A model generated the notes under the pieces. That model did no database searches. It was not told the DNA's origin and saw only the letters and a list, made by a program, of their open reading frames with translations. From Onchocerca lupi (lineage: Eukaryota; Nematoda; Chromadorea; Rhabditida; Onchocercidae), in assembly GCA_028564675.1 (NCBI GenBank), contig JAOVVO010000135.1, forward strand, positions 81,916 to 145,915: a DNA stretch of 64,000 nucleotides. The letters are read 5' to 3'. The position numbers were made by a program, and so were the translations under genes. Of the stretch, positions 36,370 to 49,100 are shown in pieces (within the stretch, counting starts at the first letter, position 1; the number at the start of each line of letters is the position of its first letter).

Positions 36370-37440
36370 TGATAATAATATGAAATTAAGATGAATTAAT
36401 TTTGAGCCAAAAATGGATGTTCTTTTTAAAATTAATCAATTCATCGTTAATTAAAATTAATTAATTTTTCGTTAAACGAAAGTTATTAGTGGATTTAATA
36501 TAAGAGATTAATTTAAATGATAAAAAATTGAATTACGATGAATTATTAAATTTGAGCCTAAGATGTATCGGATTAAAATGAATAAATTCTTCATCATACA
36601 TTAAACGTTAAAATATAATAGATTTAATATAAAATCAATTTAAATGATAAAAATTGAATTAAAATGAATTAAATTAAACCCAATATATGAAATATATTTA
36701 AAAAAATAATTGTTTCTTTTTTAAATGAAAAGAAATTGAATTAAGATGAATTAATAAATCTGAGCTTAAGATGGTCTGATTAAAATTAGTTCATTCATCA
36801 TGATATATTGAACGTAAAAGTGTAATAGATATAAAATATATGTTGAAAAACTGTTTTTAATTTAAATGATAACAAATGAATTATGATGAATTATTAAACT
36901 TGAGCTTAAAGAGTGTCTAATTAAAATTAATTAATCATCCGTCATGTATTATTATTCAAGCATCTAAATTAAAACTAATTAATTTTAATTTATAAAATCA
37001 ATCAAACGGAGACTGTAACAAATTAATATAAAATTAATTTAACTGAAAATTCATTTAAACGAAATTAAGCTAAACTTATGCTGTTAATCAATTTATTTTG
37101 GTGCAATTGCGCCATTATTTTACAATATTATTGATTCAAAATATTTTTTAATATTATTAATTTAAAATTTCTGCATAATCAATATGAAAAAAGTAAAACA
37201 GGAAGAATAAAAAGAATATAATTTGAAATTATTTTAATATCATTGAATTATATTGTGATATAATATTGATTAAAATGAATTAATTTTCCTTCGTATATTT
37301 AATCAAAACTGTAGTAGATTAACAGAAAATTAAACTGAATTAATAATTAAATTAAAATGAATACCAAGTTGAGCTTAAGATGTTTTTGATTAAATAAATT
37401 AATTCTTTTATGAGTACCAAAAGAAAACTGCATAGATTAA
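36370..37440. repeat. Diverged tandem repeat of about 120-170 bp
   Basis: Recurring elements are GATGAATTATTAAAYTTGAG, then CTTAAGATG, then TTGATTAAAATTAATTAATT, CATCRT and AATTTAAATGATAA. At least six units can be traced, at about 36,385, 36,535, 36,735, 36,880, 37,270 and 37,355. Confidence 0.6.
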
Positions 37441-37592
37441 AATATCACAATAGTATGATTATATTCATTTATAAAAAGTTCAATGATATTAAAATTATTT
37501 CAAATTATATTCTGTTTGTTCTTCCTATTTTATCTTTTTTCATATTGATTGTGCAGGAATTTTAATTTAATAATGTTGAAAAATATGTTGAA
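37131..37592. mobile_element. Foldback element: about 115-bp inverted repeats around a 230-bp core
   Basis: The left arm (37131-37247) and the reverse complement of the right arm (37479-37592) match over nearly their full length with a few substitutions and short indels. For example GGAAGAATAAAAAGAATATA on the left corresponds to GGAAGAACAAACAGAATATA from the right, and TAATCAATATGAAAAAAG to CAATCAATATGAAAAAAG. The core has no open frame. This is the structure of a MITE or foldback transposon. Terminal ends and target-site duplication could not be defined. Confidence 0.65.
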
Positions 37593-40500
37593 GATTTAAT
37601 TTTATACTTAATTAAGCATAAAAATCGCTACTTCGATATTTTATTACTGGTTTACACTTAAATTTTAATCTTCAATCGAAGTTTTTAGCGAACTTCATAC
37701 AGTAAAACTTTTAAAAATAAAAGAACAAATTAAAATTTCATAAAATTTAATTTTGAATGTTTTTGGATTTTTCACTGACTAAATAATTTCTTTTTTTTTC
37801 TTATCTTATTTTTACAATAGGAAGCCAATTATAAAAAATTAAAAAATTAGAATTAAAAATATTAGGTCGAATTTATGCATTTCATATTTTAATCGGAATT
37901 ATAATTTAAAAAGTGGTAAAATTAAATATAAAAAATATTATGCACAAAATTATTTCTATAATTATTTTGCCTATCTTTTCTTATTTAGACAAATTTTCAA
38001 AACTTTCTTCTACTTTCAAATGTTATGTTTGAATTAAAATTGTGCTTAAAAAAAAAATTAACGAAAATCTAGAAAATCAAAAAAAAAAAAAAATGTTATA
38101 TGTGAATTATTTCTATAATAAGTTTTGTTTCGTTTTCGTTTTTTTTTTTTTCTTCTTTTTACATTCAAATTCCTTTTTTTTCTTTCTTTTACATTTCAAA
38201 TAAAATATACAAAACAATATTTGCTTTCTTTCAAATTTTATTTTTATTTCTATTTTTTCTATTCTTTTCAATTTTTCCTTTTTTCCTTTTCTTTTTCAGC
38301 TTATTGTAAAATGCTTTTCTTTCAATAACTTCAAAAAACAAGCATTTCATCCAATAATAACATCAAAAGTGTATGTTTAAAAATTTTAAAAAATTGTTAT
38401 CAATATGTTTAAAAGTTTTGATTGATAATTTCTAAATAAATTTGGCACAAAATAGGGAGGGAATGATTAAGAAAAAAAATTTAATTATAATTTAAAATAT
38501 AGTTTTCTTCTTCTTAAGAAAAAAAAAAAAAGAAAAAAAGAAAAGTATTGTTGTACTTTAGTATTAAAGTTTTGTTATTTTAGTGTTAAGTTTATTTTTG
38601 TAATATTAAAGTTTTGTTGTCAACGTCAAAACTTTGTTATTTTAATATTAAGTTTATCACTGCAGTGTTAAAGTTTTAATGTCTTCTTCAAAATTATCAT
38701 CATTATCTGTTTGCCATTGTTGTCATCATTTATTCCTTCATTTTAGAAGAGAGCTATTTTTGTGGGAAAAAAACAGTAAAAAAAAAAATAAAAAATGAAA
38801 TGAATTGAATTTTTGTAAACCATTTAAATGCTTTAAACATATATTACATACACATAACAATCATTTTCAATCAACTAAAATCTTTTTCCCATTTGAAAAT
38901 AACATGTAATTTTGAAAGAAAGAATGTTTTTTCCCTTTTTATTTTTTCGTGAATTATTTTTAATTTTCTTAAATTTCAATATTCATTATTCCCTTCATTT
39001 TCTTCGTTTCACTTTTTTTTTTTCGTCTTACTATTTCATCTCAATTCTTTCGTCATTTTCTCAGTACAATAATTATTATTTCAACATTTAAAATTATACC
39101 TGTTTATAATCGCTACTGGATAGAATAATTTGTAATTTAATGAATTTTTACATATTTATTTCATCCATTCTAATCTTCGTGTCGTGATAAAAATGATGAA
39201 AAATTTAATGATATGGTAGTTTATGGTATGAGATATATTTACTAAAAGTTTTCAATAATTAACTCATATTGAAATTGATCATAATTCAACAGTGAAAAAG
39301 CTTTGATGAAATTTTCAAAATATATTATTAAAATAAAAATGCAATCAAACACAGTATGATCCTAATATTTGCTAAAATAATATTTGCAAAAAGGCTAATT
39401 ACCGGAGTATTATTATCTTAGTCTATTAACATTAATTAAAATCAAGTAATTAAGTAATGATTTGGAGAATTTTACTTCAAATGAAACAATTTAACAACTG
39501 GAATTTTTATTTTTTGATTGAGAATTATTAAATTATTAATTACATTATGCTAATTGAATTATTGAGGTAAGCTCGAAACAGATTTCTTCCATGAAATGCT
39601 CCAAAAAAAATTTCAAAATCACTAATTCTAAATGTAAGATAGTATAAAAGTGTTGAAAATTCAACTTAAAGCAACCTTATGGAAATTCTCTTAATTAATA
39701 AAATTAGTTCTAACAAATCATGAATAGTTTTCGCAATGTAAATTCATTAAATCGAAATAATTCATATTTTGCAGCAAGGCTAATATTTGATCGTTTTGTT
39801 TTAATGCAAATATTGTTGGTCTAGACGAATTAAAAAAATTGGAACTTGGCTACATTTCACTTCTTGGCTTCATCATCAATTAAGATTGGCTATATTTCAT
39901 TTCTTGGCTCTATTTTTACTTTCTTAAATAAAAAAAATATCAAAAGATTTTTTTTAAATCTTTGATATCAACGTCAAATGATACAAATACATATTTCACG
40001 AAGAGATCAATACATAAAAGATATCATGATGACAAATTTTAGTTTTCAAAAGACATTTTGTCGTTAGAGAAGCATTTCCGGTTACTACCGTAATCGATGT
40101 GACGATAAAATTCAATTTGGTATCATTTTGGATAAAATTGATAAAGAAAAGTTTTCGTATGACAATATTGCAATGGGCGACAATATGTCTTTGTTGTGAG
40201 CGACCGATCGGCGACAATGAAATTTCGATGGACATCGATACAACTGATATTTTATACTTGTGCAATGGATCATATCATCAAATAATCAAATAGGCATATT
40301 TGTTTTCAGATTTAAGAACGAAATGACAATTGTGCTAAATGTTTAATGTTTTCTTCGTACCTTTTCGGATATGATCGAAAATTTTTGCCTCATAAAATAC
40401 AAATCATTTTCATGATAAATGCACGAATAAAACAAAACAGAAAAAATTTAAATATGCAAAGAAAAAAGAAAGAAAATTAAAATCAAAAAAAAAAAAAAAA

Positions 40501-41592
40501 AAAGAAAGACCTTTTATCCGGCAAAATCTACGTTTGAAAAGAAAAAAAAAAGGTATAGTTTAGTAAAAAGCTCATAGAGATTCATTTTCATCGCCAGATT
40601 TTACTACTATCCTATCAATCATATTCCAGATCATTTCAATTAAAATATCGAATTGAAAAATGAGTTTAATATCGACATAAATAGAAAGATAGAAAAATGG
40701 TAAATAACAAAATTGATTTTTTCTATATTAACAACATATGGTTGATCGATCAGTTAGTTTATCAGTTTGATCTATCAATTGGAAACCTGAGATGAGTGGA
40801 ACTATTCAATTTATGTGAATCTAAATAATCCTGTATATCTAGCATAATCATATCAGATTGTTTACTTTGAAATTGTCATTTTAATTTAGCGACAATTATG
40901 ATAGGATTAACAGCAACACTATGAATCAATGATACTGATATACTGAATCGATAATATCACTATCCATAAATTAGCTATGATACTAATATCACAAATCAAT
41001 GATATGGATATCATGAATTGATGATAGCTATATTATGAATAGTGATAATAATACTAAGAATAAAATAACACCGATATCACGCATTGATGATATAGATGCT
41101 ATGTATCAATAATGATTATTGATAAAAATTAAATCATCCTGCAAGAAAAAAAAGTCAAAATCTTTCAACAAGCCAAAAAAGAATACTTTCTTTTGAAATT
41201 AAATGCATGGTAAAATAGAATCTTCCAATTGCAAGCGGGAAAAGTACAAATGCAAAGAAAATACTGGAAATAAAATTAAAATTAGAAGATGTTGAATAGA
41301 AGCGAAATATTGATAATAAACGAAAACTGATATGTTCTGAAACTTTTCCAATATTATTGAAGGTTTTAAGTTAGCAAAGACCTAAGAATGAAGAGAGAAG
41401 AAACCTTTGAAATATCAAATTTTAGTTAGAAATAACAAACTTTTAAAAGTAACTTAAAAATTCTTGAATAGATCACCCTTGAAAAAGTAATACAAATTTA
41501 ACTGCGAAATCCGAAAATTGTCGCTCCTTCAGTACTGACTCATCTAATGACCTATGTAGTATTTCAAATTGATCCACCACGTTCCAACGTGA

Positions 41593-41931
41593 CCCGACGC
41601 AGCTTACGTCAAAACAAATGAAATTCTTACTTTTAATTTTTCTTTTTTTTTTAATGAAAAATATTGGATTAGAAAGTTTTCATCCACTCACCTGTACTTT
41701 TGTCCACAAGCGTGGTTTACTCTGATTGCTTGGTTCGAATATAGGTACGTTATCAATTTGCGACAATTATTCGCTGAAGCTAACGACTGGCTATATGAGT
41801 TTTTGCTAATTGTGCTTCAACCGTTAGGAAGCATTTTTTCAAGTCGTAGACTTTATAAGAGATGTGTCATTTGCAGTTGTATGCATTATAGTTTTGGTTG
41901 TGAGCTGTTGTTTGACACGTATAACACGTAG
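41593..41931 (+). other. Open reading frame island upstream of ZNF598 (possible exon)
   Basis: One frame is open for 112 codons, unusually long here, with protein-like composition and no initiating ATG near its start. Recognisable pieces are HLYFCPQAWFTLIAWFEYR and then NLRQLFAEANDWLYEFLLIV. A good donor (ATATAG/GTACGT) sits inside it at 41745. It could be a 5' non-coding exon of ZNF598, a relic, or chance. I recognise no domain. A palindrome CACGTT-CC-AACGTG (41578-41591) and a TTACGTCA bZIP-type word (41604-41611) lie just upstream. Confidence 0.25.
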
Positions 41932-42190
41932 ACTAATTAATTATTTCTCTAATTGTCACTTAGTTTGCAAATCAAGAACTTGTCTGGCACATTTAATACG
42001 TAAAACTAATTAATTGTCCCCTTAATTATCACCTGATTTATAATTTTCAAAAAATGCTTCTTTGCTGTTAGAATGCAATCATCAAATCAAAAACTTATTT
42101 AACACATTTAATACATGAGCTAATTAATTATCTCCTTAGTTTTCATTTAGTTTACAATTTAAAAAGAAAAAAAATTTCTTCACTATTAGA
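41905..42190. repeat. Degenerate tandem repeat with CACRTWTAATACGTA words
   Basis: Three to four units contain TTTGACACGTATAACACGTA or TGGCACATTTAATACGTA, then ACTAATTAATT, CTCTAATTGTCAC or CCTTAATTATCAC, and in two of them AGAATGCAATCATCAAAT. Related CTTCCTTACGGCTAGAATAC also occurs at about 42,340. Confidence 0.6.
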
Positions 42191-43099
42191 ATACAATCAT
42201 CAAATAAAAACTTCGTCAAAATTTAGATCAGATTTTAATATGATAAGATTATTGCTGATCATACTATAAATCAAACTAAAAAGCTACAACTATGAATTAC
42301 AAATATGTTTTTTTTTTATAGGTTTACAATTGAAAAAATACTTCCTTACGGCTAGAATACAACTAAGCGGATATGAATATGTTTTTTCTTCATAAGTTTA
42401 CAATTTGGAAAAGTTTTAATTTAATTTATAAAAAACTTTTTGGTTTTAATATAGTTCTACAGATTTACGATGTTTCTTTATAATTAGATTATAATTAACC
42501 AGAAATGCAGAATTACCAATTCGTGATATTTAAGGCGATATTTCATTAACTAGCTCACTTGTATGATCAAATAATTGTTAATTATGTAAAAAATAGTAAA
42601 TTATTATCATGTTTGAAGCATCATGTTCTGTGTGAATCAAGTTTTCAATTTTTTTCGTAGATATCAGGGGAACTGATCAAATCATTTTGCTGATCATCTT
42701 GATTTACTATTTTTACTACTAAAAATACAACTAACTAAATAACTTGTCCCTAAAAAAAAGGAATGTTCTTTAAGGGCACTTATATTACGCTAGTAACTTT
42801 TGCAGTTATTCATAGGAAATGCTAAATTTATCTATTCAAATGATCATCTTAACTTTTTTTTTCTGGATCTAGACTTAACTAGTCTAGGTCCAGAAATACT
42901 TATCAAATCCCCTGTCTTCTCTCAGTAATCCTTGGAAAAATTGATGATGCTGATCTTCAAATCATCTTACTTAATCGATTTCACAATGAGTTTAGATATC
43001 GATAGTCAGTTTCATAGCATTACAATTAAATTATAAATTATATAAGAAACAGCAAACAAATTGATGATGCTATCTGCTAAATATTTTGTCATTTTTCAG

Positions 43100-43196
43100 G
43101 TTTTTGCTGAACCACGACATTTCTTTGATACTTTGCACATTTTTGTTTGTATCAATTTGCGGAGATCAACTTTTATCTTAGTTTATTGTAAAAATT
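43100..43196 (+). other. 5' leader of the ZNF598 gene
   Basis: A strong acceptor (CATTTTTCAG) ends at 43099, 97 bp before the chosen ATG at 43197. In a nematode this would fit either a trans-splice site or the 3' end of a 5'-UTR intron. The frame of the ATG is not open far upstream, which supports the start at 43197. Confidence 0.45.
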
Positions 43197-46100
43197 ATGT
43201 CCGAATTAAAAGTTGCTGCAAAACGATCAAACTATACTGCGGATCACGAAGCAAGAGGCAGTGAACATGCAGGACAGGAATCTACCAGTAGCAGGAGGTT
43301 TGACTTGTTTGTTTAATATGTGATTGTTATTTTAGGAAAGTTTATGATATTAATTCCAAATGGATTATAAACAATGAAAGTTATCAAAACTTTCTAATTA
43401 TGAAATGCCTAATAACAGTTACACCATCTCTCGATGCATTATAGTATGCTCAAGGAAAAGTTTCAGACATCAGTGATTAAGCCTGAGAGGATTTGTTATA
43501 AATCATTCGTGATTATCGATATCTCAAACTACCCGCCTTCACCAGTTAACATGCAACTTGTCAACTTTTTTAGCAATATTGTGATTAGATACTTCTTTCT
43601 AACGGATTTTTGTTGGGAAAACTATGTGATAAAATAATGAATTTGAGAAATCTGCAAGTAATAAATATGTTAAAGTTAATAATTCTGCTTTCTAGACGAA
43701 ATACTACTGGACATTTTGGTCGTAGTAGAGGTAGAGTTGAGCGAATGTATCAAAGAGATGGTCCGAGCCGCTACGGTTTTCATAAGACAAGCAGTGGAAG
43801 AGATGGACATGATCCGAAGTCTAGAAAATATGTGACTCGCGATCCGAAATATTATGAACGTCTTTTTGTTGGCACTTCAGTAAGTTTGGGTTTTATTTTA
43901 CAAAATCTTTCAAAACTTTTCGAATTGTTCATAAGCTTCATAACTTCGTAAGCTACAAATTATTCTTATTTATTGTTCACATGCAAGAATTAAGAGAGTA
44001 AGAATTTTTTTATAGAATCGATCGGATCATGCTGGTATCAAATTCAGGGGCGAATCTTCAGAATGTGATATATGTTGTCGTGAATCTGACCTATTTGCGA
44101 TAGGGCCATGTTTACATCCTATATGCATAGAATGCGGAATTCGATTGCGAATTTTATGTGGAAATGAAACATGTCCAAAATGTAGAACTGTTATCGACGT
44201 GGTAATTCATTTTTTTTGTATTGTAATTTTATATCTTCTCTATTAAAAGACAATTAAAACTATTTAAAATGCCACTTGAATATTGCTGATGCATATTTAC
44301 GGTTGGAGTAATTAATAAAGATACTGCCAAAAAGAGAAGTAAGATTGTATAATTGATTTGATCAGATTTTCTATGAACTTAATTATGCATTAAATTTCAG
44401 TTATATTTTGTGCCGTTCCCGGGTGACTGGAGTAATTATCAAATACCTCTTCAATGTGCAGAGCATAAGGATGCTGTAAAGCACAAAATTAAATTGGCAG
44501 ATGATTATGTTGCAAAGTGTTACGAAAACTATTTGTCTCATCAGTGCTTAATATGTGAAAAAAAGTAAGTTTCAAATTGTTTTTCAGTTCCGTCTTGGGT
44601 ATTATAAATTATTTTCCTAGAAAATGAAATTAATTTATAGGGGTGAGAAACGAGTATTTGAGACGTTTGCTCAATTGAATCAACATGTATATATGGTTCA
44701 TCGTTTTGAATTCTGTGATATTTGTGTGGAAAACTTGAATTTATTTACCTATGAGCGGAAATTTTATTCACATCTTGATTTGGAACGGCATCTCGAATAT
44801 GGTGATTCTGATGACAAAAGTTTTAAAGGTATCTTCAACGATAAGTGACCTCTTAGTTAGTGCTTATTAATTTGAACAGTTCCATCTATTCAGCGCTATA
44901 TTTATCGCACCATATTTAAAAAAGCCTCCACTATTTTGAACATAGAGCACCTTAAAATATATTATCTTTCGAGAAACGATTGAGATAAATTCTTGTTCAT
45001 ACCTGGTGAAATATTAAAATTTAAATTGCGGAGTTACATATGAAAAATATCATTTTATAGATTGAACAAAATATTTTGCATTTTCAGGTCATCCACAATG
45101 TTTGTTTTGTGAAAAGCGTTTCTTGGATGAAGAGTTCCGTTACAGACATCTCCGCAAAGAGCATTTCTTTTGCCAGATTTGTGATGCTGATGGACGAAGC
45201 AATTATTTTTTTTCGTAATATCTATTTCTATTTTTCAAACTTTAAATAAAATAAGTTGACTGTGAAATATGAATATTGTCTTGCTCATCGCTTGAATTTC
45301 ATTATTTCAGGGAACATAAGGATTTGTTAAGCCATTACAGAGCGAAACATATTATATGCGAAGAGGGTGAATGTTTGCATTTGGGAATAGCATTTCGAAC
45401 GGATACCGAACTGAAGTTACATAAGGTTGATTTGATTTTAAATTATTATTTAGAAATATTACATACAGCAGCGGAATTACTTTAGTTTTTTCTTTTGCAT
45501 TTTTATTTTTTCAGATTAATTTGAAAGGATTAGGACAAATCTGCATTATGATTAAAAGATTGGCAGTAGATTTCTATAACTTTGCAAACGAAAGTGTTAA
45601 TGTTTCCAAATAACAATAATATTCAAATTAATGCCAACTTTGTCCAATCATATTTAGCATTAGTTTGAATATTACTGTCTGTGAATTTATTTCATTATTT
45701 TTCTAATGCTATTTAATTGCATTCACAAAATATTTGCAGTTCAGTACTTTAATATATTCTCGACTCTTATTTTTTCAGAGTCGAGATCATGCAGCTGGTC
45801 CGCAGATACTAAATTTAGATTTTCATTTTTCGGATCGGAACACGGCTGGACCAAGTCGAGGTGGCAGAATAACTCACTTAGAACGTTCTACATTTTCTTC
45901 GAAACAAAATATTCCAAAAATAGGTGTTATACCGCACGAGCGACCTTTACGAGAAAATAAGTTAGTTCTAATTATTTCACATAAAAAAAAAAAATCATTT
46001 TATGTGTTAATAAAGTTTCCGCTAAATTTAATTACAGGTACAAGATATCATTTACATATTTGGAATAGAGTTAAATTGCCTTTGCCATCATCAGTTTGCT

Positions 46101-49100
46101 CTTCACTACCCTTCATAAAATATAACCTTCTTCCTCGAGTTGCTTGATGGTTGCCATGATAGTTTCTATATATTTGGTGAACTAAGAAAACAAAATTGTT
46201 TTGGAAATATTTAGAATTCATTTTATAACTATTGCACGTCTTTTCATGTTATTTTCAAAATTCGAGTGTCTTGGAAAATATAAATTATTTAATTTTTTGT
46301 CACAGAAAAAAAAAAATCAAAAAAAAAAAATCATTTCCAGCTGTTGAGAAAAAATCAATTGCAGGCCAGCTGTTCATAAGAAAAATATATCGACTGCATC
46401 TTCAGCAGAAAGCGAACTAACGGGATCATCTTTTCCAAACTGTTTTTCCCAATTCAAATTACAAGGTAGTGATTTTCCCCGGTTAGATAAATCTATACGA
46501 ATTTCTGAAGCTTCGAATTTGGTATCCTCATCACAAGATAACAAAAGTGTCGCAAAACCTCAGGAAGTAACCATTGCGAACAGTGTCAAAGTTGCATCAA
46601 ATTCTAATGAAGTAAGTAATTCAACTTGCTTTTACTGCAGACATATTATTCAAATCACTGTACAATTTTTTGGAATAAATCCACAAACTGCAGTCCCATT
46701 TCAAGTTGCAAAATTGTCATCTTTTTAGCCAAACGCTGTTTCATCGAGATCATGGTTCATTGATGACGACGAACAATTCCCTCCTCATAGGACACACTTA
46801 AGTACTTTGAATAAAGAACAAGCTGAAAATGGAAAAACAGAAGATTTCGTAACAGATAGAGTTGAAGTACAAATTTTTTTAAAAATTTCCTTCGCTATTA
46901 GATAAGTTTTATTTTAGAAAATTTGGAGTATAAAGGTGCATTTAGGATAATACGACATTCAAAAAGGTCATTTTTTATATTAAAAAAAAAAAATTAAAGT
47001 TCTTACTGAGGAACAGGCGAAATGATGCAATTTTTAAGGGACCAATCAGATTGGGCTGAAATTTTTAATTAAATTTCAGTTACAAATTTTTTTCTCTTGC
47101 ATTCATTTATTCAATTTTAACTTATTTAGGTTGAAAGTAGTTCAAGAATATCAGCGATCGAGTCATCGTGGTCTAAAACAATGAAAAAACCAATGTCCTT
47201 AAGTAACGTAGCATCCGCATTAGCATTAAGTGATTTCCCAAAGTTATCTGAATCTGCAGTAACAAAGTCTGTGAACAATTTATTACCTGGATCAGTATGG
47301 GCTAAAAAGAATCGCTCTGTCATGCAGGTGCTTCATTTTTGTTTAGTTCTAGCAGAAATGGTGAACATTTTGAGCATAAGTTAGATCGTTCGCTCATTCA
47401 ATGTGATATATATTCTAATAATAACTTGGCTGCATGCTGAACATAATCACATTATTGGATTCTGAAAGGAACTTATTTATTATCATATCTTTTAAGCTTC
47501 TTTGAAAAACTGCGCAAATTTGATTGTATCTTAGATTGCATCAAACCAATCAATTATGCACATTTTATAATGGCGAGTCCAATCCTGTCCATTGAGCAAA
47601 ATTATGCTTAATTAATTGATACTCTATAATTAATAGAGTATTTCTAATGGCATTAGTTATCCAGTAATATGCAGAAATTATTCTGTAGGTCCTGAATTTA
47701 TTTTGTGTTTAATAGTTCAGTACAATTGCTACATATGATGCCGTCCTATATTTACAGGCACCTCCAAGGCAGTTGAATTTGTCTTCAACAGCCTCTGTTA
47801 CTCGTAATGGTTCGGGAAAAAATAAGCAACTACCTCAACCAGATCTTTGGCCTCGAGAATTAGTTCCTGAAAAATGGGAAGATGTGGAAGATTCTTCTGT
47901 AGTGGTTGCTTTTTCAATTTTTTTTTTTTTTTTTTCAATTTTTGATTTATAAATTCTAATGCTTCATTTTTTGAAATTTTTAGGTTAATGAAATTTAATT
48001 TTTTTTCTCGATTTTATTTAGTTTTTTTCAATTTTTTTCAAGGGATCACTGTCGAAAATGACTTTGAAAGATATAGTTATTATCAAGGATACGCCAAGCA
48101 AGAAAAAAGAGAGTAAAAAGAATAAGAACAAACAGCAAAATAATTCTACTAAGAAGCAGAATGAACAATTATCAGAAGTGATTATTTTTTTATTTTTCGG
48201 TTAAACTGATTGTTAGCCTTTTCTTTTTTTCTTTTTTTTTCTTTTTTTTCTTGTAAAAATACTCGAAAAATCAAACTTTTTACAGGGCAAAGAAAGGAAA
48301 GTGGGAGATAAGACAGTTGATGAGTTCGTTGATCCTTTTCCATCTCTGTCTTCTCACACTCATCATGAAAATGAAGCTGAAGAGTCAAGTATAATAAAAC
48401 CAGCATTCAGTTTGTCAAAGGTATGCAAAATCAGTTCAATTGAAAAAAATTTCGACGAGAAGTTATACAAATTGCATTCTTCGAATTAAAAATTACCAAA
48501 CACTTCAAATGAAGTATCTCATATCATTAGGTTTAAGACCATAATATTAGTTATCATACTGTATAGTTCTGGTAAGCATATCATTTATCACTCATTACTC
48601 ATAAAAAGTAGTAGTTTCAGCTCCTTTCGTCAACTTTCTCAGTTCTTAATAGCATGACAATAAAAGAAGATAAAAATGAGCCTGCGGAAACGAATGCTAC
48701 AAATTCTGTAAATGAAGCAACGATTGATATATCGTCATCGAAGGCTTTCCCGGAACTTGGTGAAGGATCAGAAGGAAAAGTAGGTTTTTAAAAAGTTCAA
48801 AAATTCTGGTAATTTGATCTTTATTTTATTGAATTTGCCTGAAAGTAGTATGTTATTGTTTAAAATTCCTCTATTCAAAATCTGTTTATGTCTTATTCAG
48901 ATGCCTTTTTTTTTATCTTTTATTTTCATAAGTAGAGTTTGATTTTATTTTTGTGCTAAACTTTTTAGAAACATTTTGATTGTATTTTTTTCAGGTCTTC
49001 AGGAAACAAGCAGAAATTATTGAAAAACATTATCCATATGATCTTGGTTCACCTCCTGGATTATGTTTGGATTTAGCACCTCCTCCTGGTTTTGGTCCAC

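Larger units (their letters stand above)
27487..43099. other. Intergenic region between divergent genes
   Basis: No gene could be supported in this 15.6-kb stretch. It contains microsatellites (28.3, 28.7-28.9, 32.6-33.4 and 34.0 kb), degenerate tandem arrays (35.1-35.5, 36.4-37.4, 41.9-42.2 kb), a foldback element (37.1-37.6 kb) and two higher-GC islands (39,990-40,290 and 41,490-41,945). The first few kilobases should hold the RNF220-like promoter and the last few the ZNF598 promoter, but no core promoter motif was recognised. Confidence 0.55.

Noticed and set aside
39996..40293. Calling the frames at 40 kb as genes
   Set aside because: Frames overlap on both strands with no domain or splice evidence; kept only as an unexplained island.
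41700..41750. GGTTCGAAT resembling a tRNA B box
   Set aside because: The flanking bases cannot form a T-stem and no A box, anticodon arm or acceptor stem fits.
43434..43637. 67-codon frame inside ZNF598 intron 1
   Set aside because: It lies between two exons that already join in phase, has no matching acceptor and donor, and shows no recognisable domain.
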